Shown piece after piece: positions 18,138-26,601 of a stretch of 56,352 bases of DNA. The stretch covers positions 1 to 56,352 of the forward strand of contig JAFGSN010000178.1 in assembly GCA_016934575.1 (NCBI GenBank). Reading direction: 5' to 3'. Below the pieces are notes generated by a model. The model had not been told where the DNA came from and searched no databases. It was given only the letters and a program-made list of their open reading frames with translations. Position 1 is the first letter of the stretch. Each line of letters starts with the position of its first letter. Source of the DNA: Vicinamibacteria bacterium. Its GTDB lineage: Bacteria > Acidobacteriota > Vicinamibacteria > Fen-336. The translations under genes were made by a program, and so were the position numbers.

Positions 18138-19615
18138 GCGCCCTCCGAGCCCCGGTCTTTCGTCGCGCCGAGGAGCCCTCTCACGATTTCACGGTCATCG
18201 AAGGGCACGACACGGTCGCGCAACTGCTGAGTGCGTTCGTGCCCTTTTCCGGCGATGACGACGACGTCGCCTGTCTCCGCCATCTCGAGCGCGCGGGCGA
18301 TGGCCTCGCGACGATCGATGACGCTCAGCCGCTCGGCGCCTCGCGAGCCGTTCATGCCTCGTTCGACGGCCTCGATGATCGCTTCGGGCGGTTCGCCGCG
18401 CGGGTTGTCCGAAGTCACGATCACGACGTCGCTCAAACGCGCGGCAACTGCGCCCATCAGCGGTCGCTTCGTCGCGTCACGATCTCCTCCACAGCCGAAC
18501 ACGGTCAACACGCGCCTTGGCTTGAGCTGCCGGATCGTCTCCAGCAGCTTGCGGATGGCGTCGTCGGTGTGAGCGTAGTCCACGATCACGGTAAATCCCT
18601 GCCCCATGTCAATGCGTTCGAGCCGGCCCGGCACGCCGCGCACGCCGCTCAGACCCGAGAGCGCTTCCGCGGGCTCGATTTCCAGGGCAAGCGCCGCTCC
18701 CAGCGCCGCCAGCAGATTCTCGACGTTGAATCGCCCCACGAGCGGCGACTCGACGGTGAAGTCGCCGACAGGCGTCCGCGCCTTGAAGCACGTTCCGTCG
18801 AGCGATAGCGATACGCTTTCGGCGCGCAGATCCGCCGGTTTCTCAAGGCCGAACGTCCACACGCGTCCCTTGACGGCGGCGGCGATCTCGTGCCCGCGAT
18901 CATCGTCCGTGTTGACGATCGCCGTGCCCCGCGTCTTGAGACGCTCCACAAAAAGACGTCGCTTGGCGGAGAAGTACGAGTCCATGTCGCCGTGGAAATC
19001 AAGGTGATCCCGAGTCAGATTCATGAACACGGCGACCTCGAAAGAGCATCCGCGCACGCGTTCGAGCATGAGCGAATGCGAGGAAACCTCCATCACGACA
19101 TGCCGGCATCCCGCCGTGAGCATGTCCCGCAGCAGCGCCTGGAGGTCCGAGGACTCGGGCGTTGTGCGCGAGGCTTCCACGATCTGGTCGGCGAACCTGT
19201 ACTCCACGGTGCCGAGGAGCCCGGGCGCGCGTCCCGCCGCTCGTAAAGCCGACTCGATGAGATAGCAGGTTGTGGTCTTGCCGTTGGTGCCCGTGACGCC
19301 GACAAGCGTCATGGCGTCCGCAGGCCGATCGAACAGGACGGCCGAGATCTCGGCCAACGCGACGCGTGCGTCGGTCACCTGTATCCAGGCGCCTCCTGGA
19401 AGAGGCGGCCCCTCGGAGATGACGACTTTCGCCCCGCGACGGCGCGCGTCGTCGACGTAAAGGTTGCCGTCCTCTAATCGACCGCGAATGGCCACGAACG
19501 CGGAGCGGATGGTCGCCTTTCGCGAGTCGTAACAAACGCCGTCGATCGGCTCGTCGGGATCACCGGCGCAAAGCTTGGCGTCCGGCAGCGTGGCCACAAG
19601 CTCCCCGATCCTCAT
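18134..19615 (-). CDS. murE: UDP-MurNAc-dipeptide--meso-diaminopimelate ligase MurE
   Basis: MurE adds the third residue of the stem peptide. The protein of about 493 residues has DSRKATIRSAFVAIRG near its start, the P-loop GVTGTNGKTTT, and the C-terminal motif SDNPRGE. DNPR is the determinant for meso-diaminopimelate, whereas lysine-adding enzymes differ there, so the cell wall is predicted to be DAP-type. The start is ATG 19615, whose last bases overlap the ftsI stop; the open frame upstream of it belongs to ftsI DNA. A GAGAGGCGGGG stretch upstream can serve as the ribosome site. Confidence 0.96.
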   Translation of the reverse strand: MRIGELVATLPDAKLCAGDPDEPIDGVCYDSRKATIRSAFVAIRGRLEDGNLYVDDARRRGAKVVISEGPPLPGGAWIQVTDARVALAEISAVLFDRPADAMTLVGVTGTNGKTTTCYLIESALRAAGRAPGLLGTVEYRFADQIVEASRTTPESSDLQALLRDMLTAGCRHVVMEVSSHSLMLERVRGCSFEVAVFMNLTRDHLDFHGDMDSYFSAKRRLFVERLKTRGTAIVNTDDDRGHEIAAAVKGRVWTFGLEKPADLRAESVSLSLDGTCFKARTPVGDFTVESPLVGRFNVENLLAALGAALALEIEPAEALSGLSGVRGVPGRLERIDMGQGFTVIVDYAHTDDAIRKLLETIRQLKPRRVLTVFGCGGDRDATKRPLMGAVAARLSDVVIVTSDNPRGEPPEAIIEAVERGMNGSRGAERLSVIDRREAIARALEMAETGDVVVIAGKGHERTQQLRDRVVPFDDREIVRGLLGATKDRGSEGA

Positions 19616-21669
19616 GCGCCCCGCCTCTCCGTGAAATCGGATGGCGTGGGATCGTTGTCGAGAGTCAGCACGCATGTGTCGCCGGCGCTGACAACGGATC
19701 CGGGCTGCGGATCCTGTTGCGACACACGACCGAATCCTCTCAGCCTGACAACAAGTCCATGTTTCGCCGCGGTCACCGCCGCATCTCGAGCCGACCGCCC
19801 GTGAAGATCAGGCATGACGCCTTCCGTGACGACGGCTGGCATCTGCCGTGTAAAAACGTCGACCTTCAAGGAAGACGCCGTCCCGGCCGGCGAGTCATTC
19901 AACGTGACGCGCATGACTCGACGAGGATCCTCCGGCGGGACCGCCAGACGCCGCAACGCCTGGTCGGCTATGCGCGCAAAGAGCGGCGCGGCCACGTCCC
20001 CGCCCTGGTTTCGTAAGCCTCGCGGCGTGTCCAGCGAGACGAGTATGACCATGGCGGGGTTGTGGGACGGCACGTATCCCACGAAGGAAGCGAAATGATC
20101 CATGGCTGAATAACCGCCGCTGGCAACCGGCTTCTGCCCCGTTCCCGTCTTGCCCGCCACCTGATAACCGGCGAGAGCCGCCGCCTTGCCCGTGCCATGG
20201 CGCACGACGCCCTTGAGGATCTCCGTCATCGTGTCGGCGGTCGCGGGTTGAATGACGCGCCTGACGACCACGGGCTGAAACGTCTTGACGGCCTTTCCGT
20301 CGCGGTTTTCAATCCGTCGCACGACGAGCGGTTGCATGAGATAACCGCCGTTGGCGATGGCGGAAGCGGCGCTGGCCATCTGCAACGCCGTGACGCCGAT
20401 CTCCTGACCGAAGGAGATCGTCGGCAACGATCGGACGCTCCATCGCTCCGGCGGCCGCACGATGCCTCGCGACTCGCCGGGCAAAGCCACGCCCGTCGGC
20501 GCTCCGAAACCGAAATCCGCGATATATCGGGCGAAGCTCCGGCGGCCCAGACGTTGCGCCACGCGCGCCGCGCCGACGTCGCTCGATCGTGCGATCACTT
20601 CCCGAAAACGAAGGGCGTCGAACACGGCATGGTCGTTGATGACCTGACCGCCGACCTCGATCATGCCGTGGCCGCAATCGATGACCTCGTCGGGATCGAC
20701 GACTCTTTCATCGAGCGCCGCGGCGGCGGTGATGATCTTGAAAATGCTCCCGGGTTCGAAGGCGTCGACCACGGCGCGATTGCGCCAATGGGAGCTGTCG
20801 TAAGCCGAGAAACGGTTCGGATTGAAAGTCGGGCGATTGGCGAGAGCCAGAATCTCGCCCGAAGTCGGATCGAGCACGACCGCCACTCCGGCCAGCGATG
20901 CGGTTTCGTTCACCGCGCGGTCGAGCTCCCGCTCCACGACATGCTGGATCGCCTCATCGATCGTGAGCACGACCGTCAATCCTTCGGTCGACGGCCGCTC
21001 CGTATAACCCACCGGTCGTCGATGAGCGTCGGTGCGCACCACGACCGTGGCTTCGTGTCCACGAAGCGCGTCGTCAAACGCGTATTCGACGCCCCACATT
21101 CCGGTGTTGTCGATTCCGGCGTAGCCGATAAGCTGCGCGGCCAGCTCACGCTTCGGGTAATAGCGTCGCGTCTCGGTGAGAAAACCCACGCCATGGATCT
21201 TCAAAGCCTTCACGGCGCGCGCCATGGTCGGATCGACCTTGCGTTTGACCCACACAAAAGCCCGGTCGCGCTGAAGCTGAGCTCCAAGAGACCTGCGCTC
21301 CTTGGCGTGCAGCCGCAATGCGCGGGCCAGCGCCGCGGCCGCGGCGTCGGCGTCGGCGATGCTCTGGGGGTCGGCATAAATGCTCTCGACTTCAACGGAC
21401 ACGGCCAGCGGCCGTCCATGGCGGTCAAGAATGGGGCCTCTGCGCGGATCGAGACTGACGGTCCGCTCGCTTTGACGCTGCGCGCGCACGGCGAACTCAC
21501 GATGCTCGAGAATCTGCAATTGAACCAGGCGCAGGGCGATCACGAGCGCCCAGAGAACGATGCCGAGCGCCGCCATCATGAACCGCAGGCGCACCATCGG
21601 CTCGGACGACGGGAGCGGCGCGCTCGGCGGATGTCGATCCTTGTCTCTAAGCAAATCGCCGTTCAACAC
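19612..21669 (-). CDS. ftsI: Septal transpeptidase FtsI (PBP class B) with PASTA domain
   Basis: FtsI cross-links septal peptidoglycan alongside FtsW. The protein of about 685 residues has a cytoplasmic tail, one membrane helix, the PBP dimer domain (RRGPILDRHGRPLA) and the transpeptidase domain with EPGSIFK (SxxK) and AGKTGTG (KTG). The second motif reads SSD in RSSDVGAAR rather than the commoner SxN. A PASTA domain of about 65 residues closes the protein (VMPDLHGRSARDAAV), as in SpoVD-like and acidobacterial or deltaproteobacterial FtsI. Start is GTG 21669 with GGAGAG upstream, 25 bases after ftsL; upstream in-frame codons lie inside ftsL. Confidence 0.94.
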   Translation of the reverse strand: MLNGDLLRDKDRHPPSAPLPSSEPMVRLRFMMAALGIVLWALVIALRLVQLQILEHREFAVRAQRQSERTVSLDPRRGPILDRHGRPLAVSVEVESIYADPQSIADADAAAAALARALRLHAKERRSLGAQLQRDRAFVWVKRKVDPTMARAVKALKIHGVGFLTETRRYYPKRELAAQLIGYAGIDNTGMWGVEYAFDDALRGHEATVVVRTDAHRRPVGYTERPSTEGLTVVLTIDEAIQHVVERELDRAVNETASLAGVAVVLDPTSGEILALANRPTFNPNRFSAYDSSHWRNRAVVDAFEPGSIFKIITAAAALDERVVDPDEVIDCGHGMIEVGGQVINDHAVFDALRFREVIARSSDVGAARVAQRLGRRSFARYIADFGFGAPTGVALPGESRGIVRPPERWSVRSLPTISFGQEIGVTALQMASAASAIANGGYLMQPLVVRRIENRDGKAVKTFQPVVVRRVIQPATADTMTEILKGVVRHGTGKAAALAGYQVAGKTGTGQKPVASGGYSAMDHFASFVGYVPSHNPAMVILVSLDTPRGLRNQGGDVAAPLFARIADQALRRLAVPPEDPRRVMRVTLNDSPAGTASSLKVDVFTRQMPAVVTEGVMPDLHGRSARDAAVTAAKHGLVVRLRGFGRVSQQDPQPGSVVSAGDTCVLTLDNDPTPSDFTERRGA

Positions 21670-21694
21670 CGCGCGTCTCTCCTGCCCATTGCCG

Positions 21695-22111
21695 TCAGTT
21701 CCGTGAAGCCTTGACGCTTTCCAGAGCGCTGACCATCTGTGTGCCGCCGGGAGACTGTTCCACACGCACAATCACCACGTCTTCGGGTCGAGGCGCGATC
21801 ATTCCCAGCTCACGCGTTGAGATGGCCTCGATTCGTTGAAGGTTCTCGAGCGAGGCCTTCTCCAGGCGCAGCTTGAGATTAATCTCGACCAGACGCTCGC
21901 GTTCTCGATGCAGCGCAAGCGTCTCTATGCCCGTCTGAAACGCCTCGATCTGCGGCCAGGCGTACAAAACCACGCCGCCCACCAGCGCGCCGATCAGGCA
22001 CAGCAACGACCACAATCGCCGGCTCGACCGCGGATCCACCTCGCGGACCAGACGCGAGTTGTCGATCGGGCGGGACAAGGAGCCGATGCCGTCAAGGCTG
22101 CGCCAGCTCAT
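21695..22111 (-). CDS. ftsL: Cell division protein FtsL
   Basis: FtsL is a small bitopic protein that forms a coiled-coil complex with FtsB and FtsQ and activates FtsWI. This 138-residue version has a cytoplasmic N-tail of about 35 residues, one membrane helix (LWSLLCLIGALVGGVVLYAW) and a heptad-rich periplasmic segment with ERERLVEINLKLRLEKASLE. The family is poorly conserved, so identification rests mainly on topology, size and position between rsmH and ftsI. ATG 22111 overlaps the rsmH stop (ATGA) and follows GAGGAGG. Confidence 0.85.
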   Translation of the reverse strand: MSWRSLDGIGSLSRPIDNSRLVREVDPRSSRRLWSLLCLIGALVGGVVLYAWPQIEAFQTGIETLALHRERERLVEINLKLRLEKASLENLQRIEAISTRELGMIAPRPEDVVIVRVEQSPGGTQMVSALESVKASRN

Positions 22112-22992
22112 GCCGCCTCCTCGCGCGCCACGGCACGCAGCCGCGCGCTCCGGCACCGCGGGTTCGCGATCTTCTCGGCTTCAGACGGACGAATCGGCTT
22201 CCGGCTCAACAACCGGAAGCCGTGCCCGGCGAGCTCACGGAAGGCCAGCTTGACCTGGCGATCCTCGAGACTGTGAAAGGAGATCACCGCAAGCCTGCCG
22301 CCGGGCGCAAGTCGATGCGCCAGAGCGGACAGAATCGCATCGAGACCCTCAAGCTCGCGGTTGACGCGGATGCGCAGCGCCTGGAAAGTTCGCGTCGCGG
22401 GATCGAGACCGCGGCGACGCGAACGCGGCGACGCGCGCCGCACGATCGACGCCAGCTCCGTGGTGGTGGTGATCCGCCCGCGACGGCGAGCCGCGACAAT
22501 CGCGCGCGCGATGCGACGAGCCGCGGGATCTTCGCCGAACTGATGAATGATCTCGGCCAACTCGCGCTCGCGCGTGCGATTCACGAGATCCTCCGCAGTA
22601 ACGTGCTGGCCGCGGTCCAGGCGCATGTCGAGCGGCCCTTCCATCGAGAAGCTGAATCCGCGCAGCGGATCGTCAAGCTGGCGGGAGCTGACGCCCAGGT
22701 CCAGCAGAACGCCGTCGGCGCGCCTTTCGGCCAGGATGTCGGCCAGCTCGCGAAAATCAGCGTGCATGAAGACGACACGCTCACCGAAGCCGGAGAGATG
22801 GGCCTGCGCCAAGACGAGCGCCTCCCTGTCGCGGTCCAGGGCCAGAAGTCGTCCGTTCGGCGCGGAACGGCGCAGAATCTCCAAGGCATGGCCGCCCAAT
22901 CCCACGGTCCCGTCGACATACAGGCCGCCCGGTCGCACGTGGAGCAACTCCATGGCCTCGGAGAGCAGCGCCGGTTTATGCTCGAAGGACAC
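22108..22992 (-). CDS. rsmH: 16S rRNA C1402 N4-methyltransferase RsmH (MraW)
   Basis: RsmH uses S-adenosylmethionine to methylate N4 of C1402 in 16S rRNA, near the decoding site. The 294-residue protein opens HKPALLSEAMELL, has the SAM loop VDGTVGLGGHA, the family segment LLDLGVSSRQLDDPLRGFSF and the C-terminal ISFHSLEDRQVK, all diagnostic. It is the first enzyme after the mraZ genes and starts 2 bases after the mraZ1 stop. Length is slightly below the usual 300-315. Confidence 0.97.
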   Translation of the reverse strand: MSFEHKPALLSEAMELLHVRPGGLYVDGTVGLGGHALEILRRSAPNGRLLALDRDREALVLAQAHLSGFGERVVFMHADFRELADILAERRADGVLLDLGVSSRQLDDPLRGFSFSMEGPLDMRLDRGQHVTAEDLVNRTRERELAEIIHQFGEDPAARRIARAIVAARRRGRITTTTELASIVRRASPRSRRRGLDPATRTFQALRIRVNRELEGLDAILSALAHRLAPGGRLAVISFHSLEDRQVKLAFRELAGHGFRLLSRKPIRPSEAEKIANPRCRSARLRAVAREEAA

Positions 22993-22994
22993 AT

Positions 22995-23444
22995 TCAGAT
23001 CCCGTACTCCGAAAGCGCCCTCCCGTCCTCGTCCGTGTACGGCTCTTGCTTGAAGAGACGCTCCTGGAGCCGTTTGAGGTTCCAGACCGCCAGATGGTTC
23101 TGAAAGCCGAGCACGCTGACTTCTCCGGTCATCGCCGCCGTCTCACGAAGCATCTGAGGCAGCAGCACGCGTCCCTGCCGATCGATAGTGACCGCCTGCC
23201 CGAAGAAACTGACGCGCTCAAGGAAGCGGTTTTTTGATGGATTCGTCGCCGGAACGGATGCGAGACGCTTCTCGATCTCGATCCATATCGGCATCGGATA
23301 CAACCGCACGAACTCACCCGTGATGCTCGTGACATAGAGATCTCGACTCCACTGAGACACAACGGGCGACAGGAACGCCTGAGGGATCTTGAGGCGCCCT
23401 TTGGCATCGACCCGCGCCGGGTGATTTCCACGCAGCATCGTCAT
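22995..23444 (-). CDS. mraZ: MraZ transcriptional regulator, copy 1
   Basis: MraZ is an AbrB/SpoVT-like DNA-binding protein, usually a ring of 8-12 subunits, that represses the dcw promoter by binding TGGGN repeats. This 149-residue copy has both half-domains, marked by RVDAKGRLKIP and TIDRQGRVLLPQ, with DxKGR/DxxGR intact. The N-terminus (MLRGNHPARVD) and the longer middle (ITGEFVRLYPM, NPSKNRFLERV) are of the type I recall from Acidobacteriota. It starts at ATG 23444 (or 23438). Three CCCAC repeats spaced exactly 10 bases lie about 50 bases upstream, so it probably controls rsmH-ftsZ and itself. Confidence 0.93.
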   Translation of the reverse strand: MTMLRGNHPARVDAKGRLKIPQAFLSPVVSQWSRDLYVTSITGEFVRLYPMPIWIEIEKRLASVPATNPSKNRFLERVSFFGQAVTIDRQGRVLLPQMLRETAAMTGEVSVLGFQNHLAVWNLKRLQERLFKQEPYTDEDGRALSEYGI

Positions 23445-23491
23445 AACGGATTACTGCGAGAACCTCAGGAACTAGGGACACTCAGAGCGTC

Positions 23492-23522
23492 CCCAGCCCA
23501 CTTTTTCCCACAGATTCCCACT
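23492..23522 (-). promoter_or_regulatory. MraZ operator upstream of mraZ1
   Basis: On the plus strand CCCACT, CCCACA and CCCACT start at 23497, 23507 and 23517, exactly 10 bases apart; another CCCA is at 23492. Read leftward these are GTGGG repeats one helical turn apart, matching the TGGGN boxes known for MraZ in E. coli and mycoplasmas. The array lies in the gap between mraZ2 and mraZ1, 53 bases before the mraZ1 start, implying a promoter here for the main dcw operon. Confidence 0.75.
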
Positions 23523-23563
23523 GCGAAGTCTACGGCGGCCCGGAGCCCGCTGTCAAGAGAAAT

Positions 23564-24055
23564 TCAACGCTTTCTAAGGTTTCGGTTGTGGATAGACGCC
23601 GTTTCCATCCCTGAAACCGGGGGCGCGGGCCAGAGATCCGAAGAGAGATCTTCGAGGATGTGATCCGAATCACGCAGAAAGGCCGTCCAAGCCTCGGGAG
23701 ACCAGATCTCGAATCGATTCAGAACGCCGACGATGAGCGCTTCTCGGACGAGCCCGGCGTCTTCTCGGAGCGTTCCAGGCAGAAGAATCCTTCCCTGGAC
23801 ATCCAGCTCGCACTCGACGGCTCGACTCATGAGGAGTCGCGTCAGCGCTTTGACCGGACGACTGAAGACCGGAAGTCCACGGAGTTGATCCTCGAGTCGC
23901 GTCCATTCCTCGATGGGATAGATCGAAAGGCACTGATCCATCAGTGTGACGATCACTCGATCCGCTTGCCCAAGAGCAAGTTGCCGCCGAAAGGCCGCAG
24001 GCACCGGAACACGTCCCTTGGCATCGATGCGGTGGCGATACGTTCCCTTGAACAT
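23564..24055 (-). CDS. mraZ: MraZ transcriptional regulator, copy 2
   Basis: A second MraZ-family regulator of about 163 residues. It begins in the most common MraZ form, MFKGTYRHRIDAKGRVPVPA, and carries the second half-domain motif ELDVQGRILLPGTLRED. The C-terminus extends about 20 residues beyond copy 1. The two copies are clearly diverged paralogues rather than a recent duplication. ATG 24055 is the family start; in-frame codons farther upstream lie in the promoter region. It heads the leftward cluster and is divergent to folC. Its own 10-bp repeat array starts 12 bases before its ATG and differs in sequence from the copy 1 array, suggesting separate DNA specificities. Confidence 0.93.
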   Translation of the reverse strand: MFKGTYRHRIDAKGRVPVPAAFRRQLALGQADRVIVTLMDQCLSIYPIEEWTRLEDQLRGLPVFSRPVKALTRLLMSRAVECELDVQGRILLPGTLREDAGLVREALIVGVLNRFEIWSPEAWTAFLRDSDHILEDLSSDLWPAPPVSGMETASIHNRNLRKR

Positions 24056-24066
24056 ACGCCGAAATT

Positions 24067-24096
24067 CTTCCACACTTTTATCCACTTTTCCACACT
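24067..24096 (-). promoter_or_regulatory. Putative second MraZ-type operator, mraZ2/folC interval
   Basis: Three 10-base units fill this stretch. On the plus strand their cores CCACACT, TCCACT and CCACACT end at 24076, 24086 and 24096. Read leftward the unit is about AGTGTGGAAA, against AGTGGGAAAA in the first array. The unit nearest the gene includes the GGAAG that is the best ribosome site for mraZ2, so binding could block both transcription and translation. The array is also in the upstream region of folC. Confidence 0.6.
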
Positions 24097-24172
24097 CGAC
24101 GCCGACTCTCTGGGATTTCCGGGTCGCTATTCGCTTGTTATCATCCGACCGCCAGATGAAGGTTTCCGAATC

Positions 24173-25462
24173 ATGAGATCGCAGCGATCGTTTGACGAGG
24201 CTCTCGCATATCTGCATTCCCGCACTCCCGCGGGCATCGGCTTCCGGCTCGACGCCATGCGCGTGCTCGTTTCAGCTCTCGATCATCCGGAACATGCCTT
24301 TCCCGTTCTGCTCGTCGCCGGAACGAATGGAAAGGGGTCGGTCGTCGCCTATGCGGCGGAAGCGCTGCGCGCGTCCGGTCATCGCGTGGGGCGGTACACA
24401 TCACCTCATCTCGTCCGCATACAGGAACGCATTACGATCGACGGCGAGACGATCGACGATGCTGCGTTTGCCGAAGCCGTGCATGAGGTGCGCGACGCCG
24501 GCCGACGATTGGTCGCGCAGCGACGGATCGTCGATCACCCCACGTTCTTCGAGGCGCTGACGCTGGCGGCTTTTCTCGAGTTTCGCCGTCAACGCATCGA
24601 CGTCGCCGTCATCGAGGTTGGAATGGGAGCGCGTCTCGACGCGACCAACGTCACCGCGCCCTTGTGCTCGGCGATCGTCAGCATCGCGCTCGACCACGAG
24701 CGCTTTCTCGGCGACACGCTCGCAGCCGTTGCGCGCGAGAAGGCCGGCGTGCTCCGCGGTGAACGCGTGACCGTATTGGGTCCTCTGGAGCGGGAAGCCG
24801 CCACCGAGGTGGAAAAGCGAGCGCACGAGATCGGCGCGCTACTGCTCCCGGCGGCCGATGGCGTCGAGGTGCGGGATGACGGTCATCGACTGGACATTCG
24901 AACGCCGCGCCATCGCTACGTCGACGTGAGACCGCTTCCGGGCGCGTTTCAACGCACGAACCTCATCGTGGCGCTCCGGCTTCTCGAAAGCGCGGCCGAA
25001 ACCGGGCTGACGTTCGATCCCGAGCGGGCGTCTTCCGGCTTGCGACGCGTCGCATGGCCGGGCCGGCTCGAGTGGGTATCGGGCGAGCCTCCGGCCTTGC
25101 TGGACGGCGCGCACAATCCGGCCGCGGCGGCGGTCCTGGCCGAGGAAGTTCGGTCACGCGGCCCGTTCGTCCTTCTATTCGGCGTCATGCGGGATAAAAA
25201 TATCGCCGAAATCGCTCGCGCGCTCTTCCCCCTGGCAAAACATATCGTGCTCACGAGTCCGCGCGCCGAACGCGCGGCGACGCCGGAAGAGATCCTGGAG
25301 CGCGCCGGCCACGTCGCTGCGGGCGCGCACTGCGAACCGGACTCGCACAAAGCGTACGATCTCGCGTGCAAGCTGGCGGCGCCGGATGAATTTGTCCTCG
25401 TGGCGGGCAGTCTGTATCTTGTCGGCGAGGTGCGTTTTTTGCTCAATCCGAGAACGGGATGA
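24173..25462 (+). CDS. folC: Folylpolyglutamate/dihydrofolate synthase FolC
   Basis: FolC uses ATP to add glutamate to folates and, in many bacteria, to dihydropteroate. It is a Mur-ligase relative. The 429-residue protein has the P-loop VAGTNGKGSV, the segment RYTSPHLVRIQERI, the omega-loop text VIEVGMGARLDATN, and the C-terminal DGAHNPAAA, all typical. ATG 24173 is chosen because the product then begins RSFDEALAYLHS as in the family; the frame is open far upstream but only through antisense mraZ2. It is divergent from mraZ2 and shares a 117-base control region with its repeat array. Confidence 0.95.
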   Translation: MRSQRSFDEALAYLHSRTPAGIGFRLDAMRVLVSALDHPEHAFPVLLVAGTNGKGSVVAYAAEALRASGHRVGRYTSPHLVRIQERITIDGETIDDAAFAEAVHEVRDAGRRLVAQRRIVDHPTFFEALTLAAFLEFRRQRIDVAVIEVGMGARLDATNVTAPLCSAIVSIALDHERFLGDTLAAVAREKAGVLRGERVTVLGPLEREAATEVEKRAHEIGALLLPAADGVEVRDDGHRLDIRTPRHRYVDVRPLPGAFQRTNLIVALRLLESAAETGLTFDPERASSGLRRVAWPGRLEWVSGEPPALLDGAHNPAAAAVLAEEVRSRGPFVLLFGVMRDKNIAEIARALFPLAKHIVLTSPRAERAATPEEILERAGHVAAGAHCEPDSHKAYDLACKLAAPDEFVLVAGSLYLVGEVRFLLNPRTG

Positions 25463-25596
25463 AACGCATGCTCGGACGAGAGAATGCGCTGAAAGGCGCG
25501 CGATTGCACCGTTCATTCGAGTAGAACGGAGAATCGACCGCAACGCCCGCCGCCGATGAACGCGTCGAAGCGCCGGATGCCAATGCGCTCGTATCC

Positions 25597-26601
25597 GTGA
25601 TAGCGTTGCCGCCCGTGCGGCATCGCGGCTGGCTACTGCGGACTGTTTTCCGCCTTCGTGTCGAGGAGTGCCTGGCGCTCGCTTTCATCCTCCCGACGAC
25701 ATACCTGACGCTCGTCGCGTACGCGTACGCCGGGCGCGAGAACATTCTGGGCGCGCGCCTTCCCGGTGGAGTCGTTCGTCTCGTCGTGGCTGCGATGCTT
25801 CTCTTGGCGTTGGCGGCGGCCCTGCGCCTGTGGCCGCGCTCACGTTTCGTGCGCTCGTTGCGCGAAGTGCTCCCCTTTCTGACGTGCATTCTGATCTATA
25901 CCAATCTGCACGACACGATCGGCTTTGTGAACGCGAACGACATCCACCAAGTCCTCGTGGCGATCGACCAATGGCTCTTCGGCGTCCAGCCGTGCATCTG
26001 GGCCGAGCGCTTCATCGACCCGACGCTGACGGAGATCATGACGTTTTTCTACGGCAATTTCATCTGGATCGCCCCTTTCGTGCCGGCGGTTCTTCTGATG
26101 CAAAGGCGGGGATCGCAATTCCGAGAGTCGATGCTTGGCATCGTCGTGTGCTTCTATCTCGGCTATGCCCTGTACGTGGTGTTTCCGGCCGCGCCTCCGC
26201 GTCTCTACCTCGCGCACGCCTTCACCACGAACCTGCGCGGCCATCCCAATCTGTTGTTTCACGCCTCGGAAAAGACGCTGGAGCTGCTGCCCGCTGACAG
26301 TCGCGCGGCATTCCCGTCATTGCACGCCGCCGTTTCTCTCCTGGCGTTGATCTACGCCCTGAGGCATCTGCGACGGTTGGTCTGGCTTCTTCTTCCGCTG
26401 GTCCTGGGATTGTGGATTTCGACGATCTACTTGCGCCATCACTATGTCATCGACCTTCTCGCGGGATGGTTGCTCGTGCCGCTCGCGATCCGGGCGACGC
26501 CCCGACTGGAACGTTTCTGGATCTCACGCCAGTTGGCGTATGGCGTGACTCCCGCCGAATGGTCTTTCAGCCGTCCAGAGCCTTCCGAAGCAGCTCATTG
26601 A
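25597..26601 (+). CDS. PAP2-superfamily membrane phosphatase/phosphotransferase
   Basis: A multi-pass protein of about 334 residues from the PAP2 (Aur1/Ipt1-like) group, which handle lipid phosphates such as undecaprenyl or inositol phospholipids. The catalytic parts are AAFPSLHAAVS and, about 45 residues on, LRHHYVIDLLAGW; together they supply the histidines of the phosphatase motifs C2 and C3. Helices are spaced across the whole length. GTG 25597 is the first standard start, but the frame is coding-like back to a TAG at 25522, so the true start is unsure. The last 35 bases overlap the 3' end of convergent gatB. Undecaprenyl-phosphate recycling is possible given the wall genes nearby. Confidence 0.8.
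   Translation: MIALPPVRHRGWLLRTVFRLRVEECLALAFILPTTYLTLVAYAYAGRENILGARLPGGVVRLVVAAMLLLALAAALRLWPRSRFVRSLREVLPFLTCILIYTNLHDTIGFVNANDIHQVLVAIDQWLFGVQPCIWAERFIDPTLTEIMTFFYGNFIWIAPFVPAVLLMQRRGSQFRESMLGIVVCFYLGYALYVVFPAAPPRLYLAHAFTTNLRGHPNLLFHASEKTLELLPADSRAAFPSLHAAVSLLALIYALRHLRRLVWLLLPLVLGLWISTIYLRHHYVIDLLAGWLLVPLAIRATPRLERFWISRQLAYGVTPAEWSFSRPEPSEAAH

Noticed and set aside
20197-21714. 505-codon open frame antisense to ftsI
   Set aside because: It lies wholly opposite an unambiguous FtsI and has no recognisable domain.
22995-24055. The two mraZ genes as a recent tandem duplication
   Set aside because: The proteins differ across most positions outside the DxxGR motifs and in length, so they are old paralogues or of separate origin.
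25459-25524. 21-codon ORF overlapping the folC stop
   Set aside because: Very short, with no ribosome site of its own or known homology; overlaps like this arise by chance.
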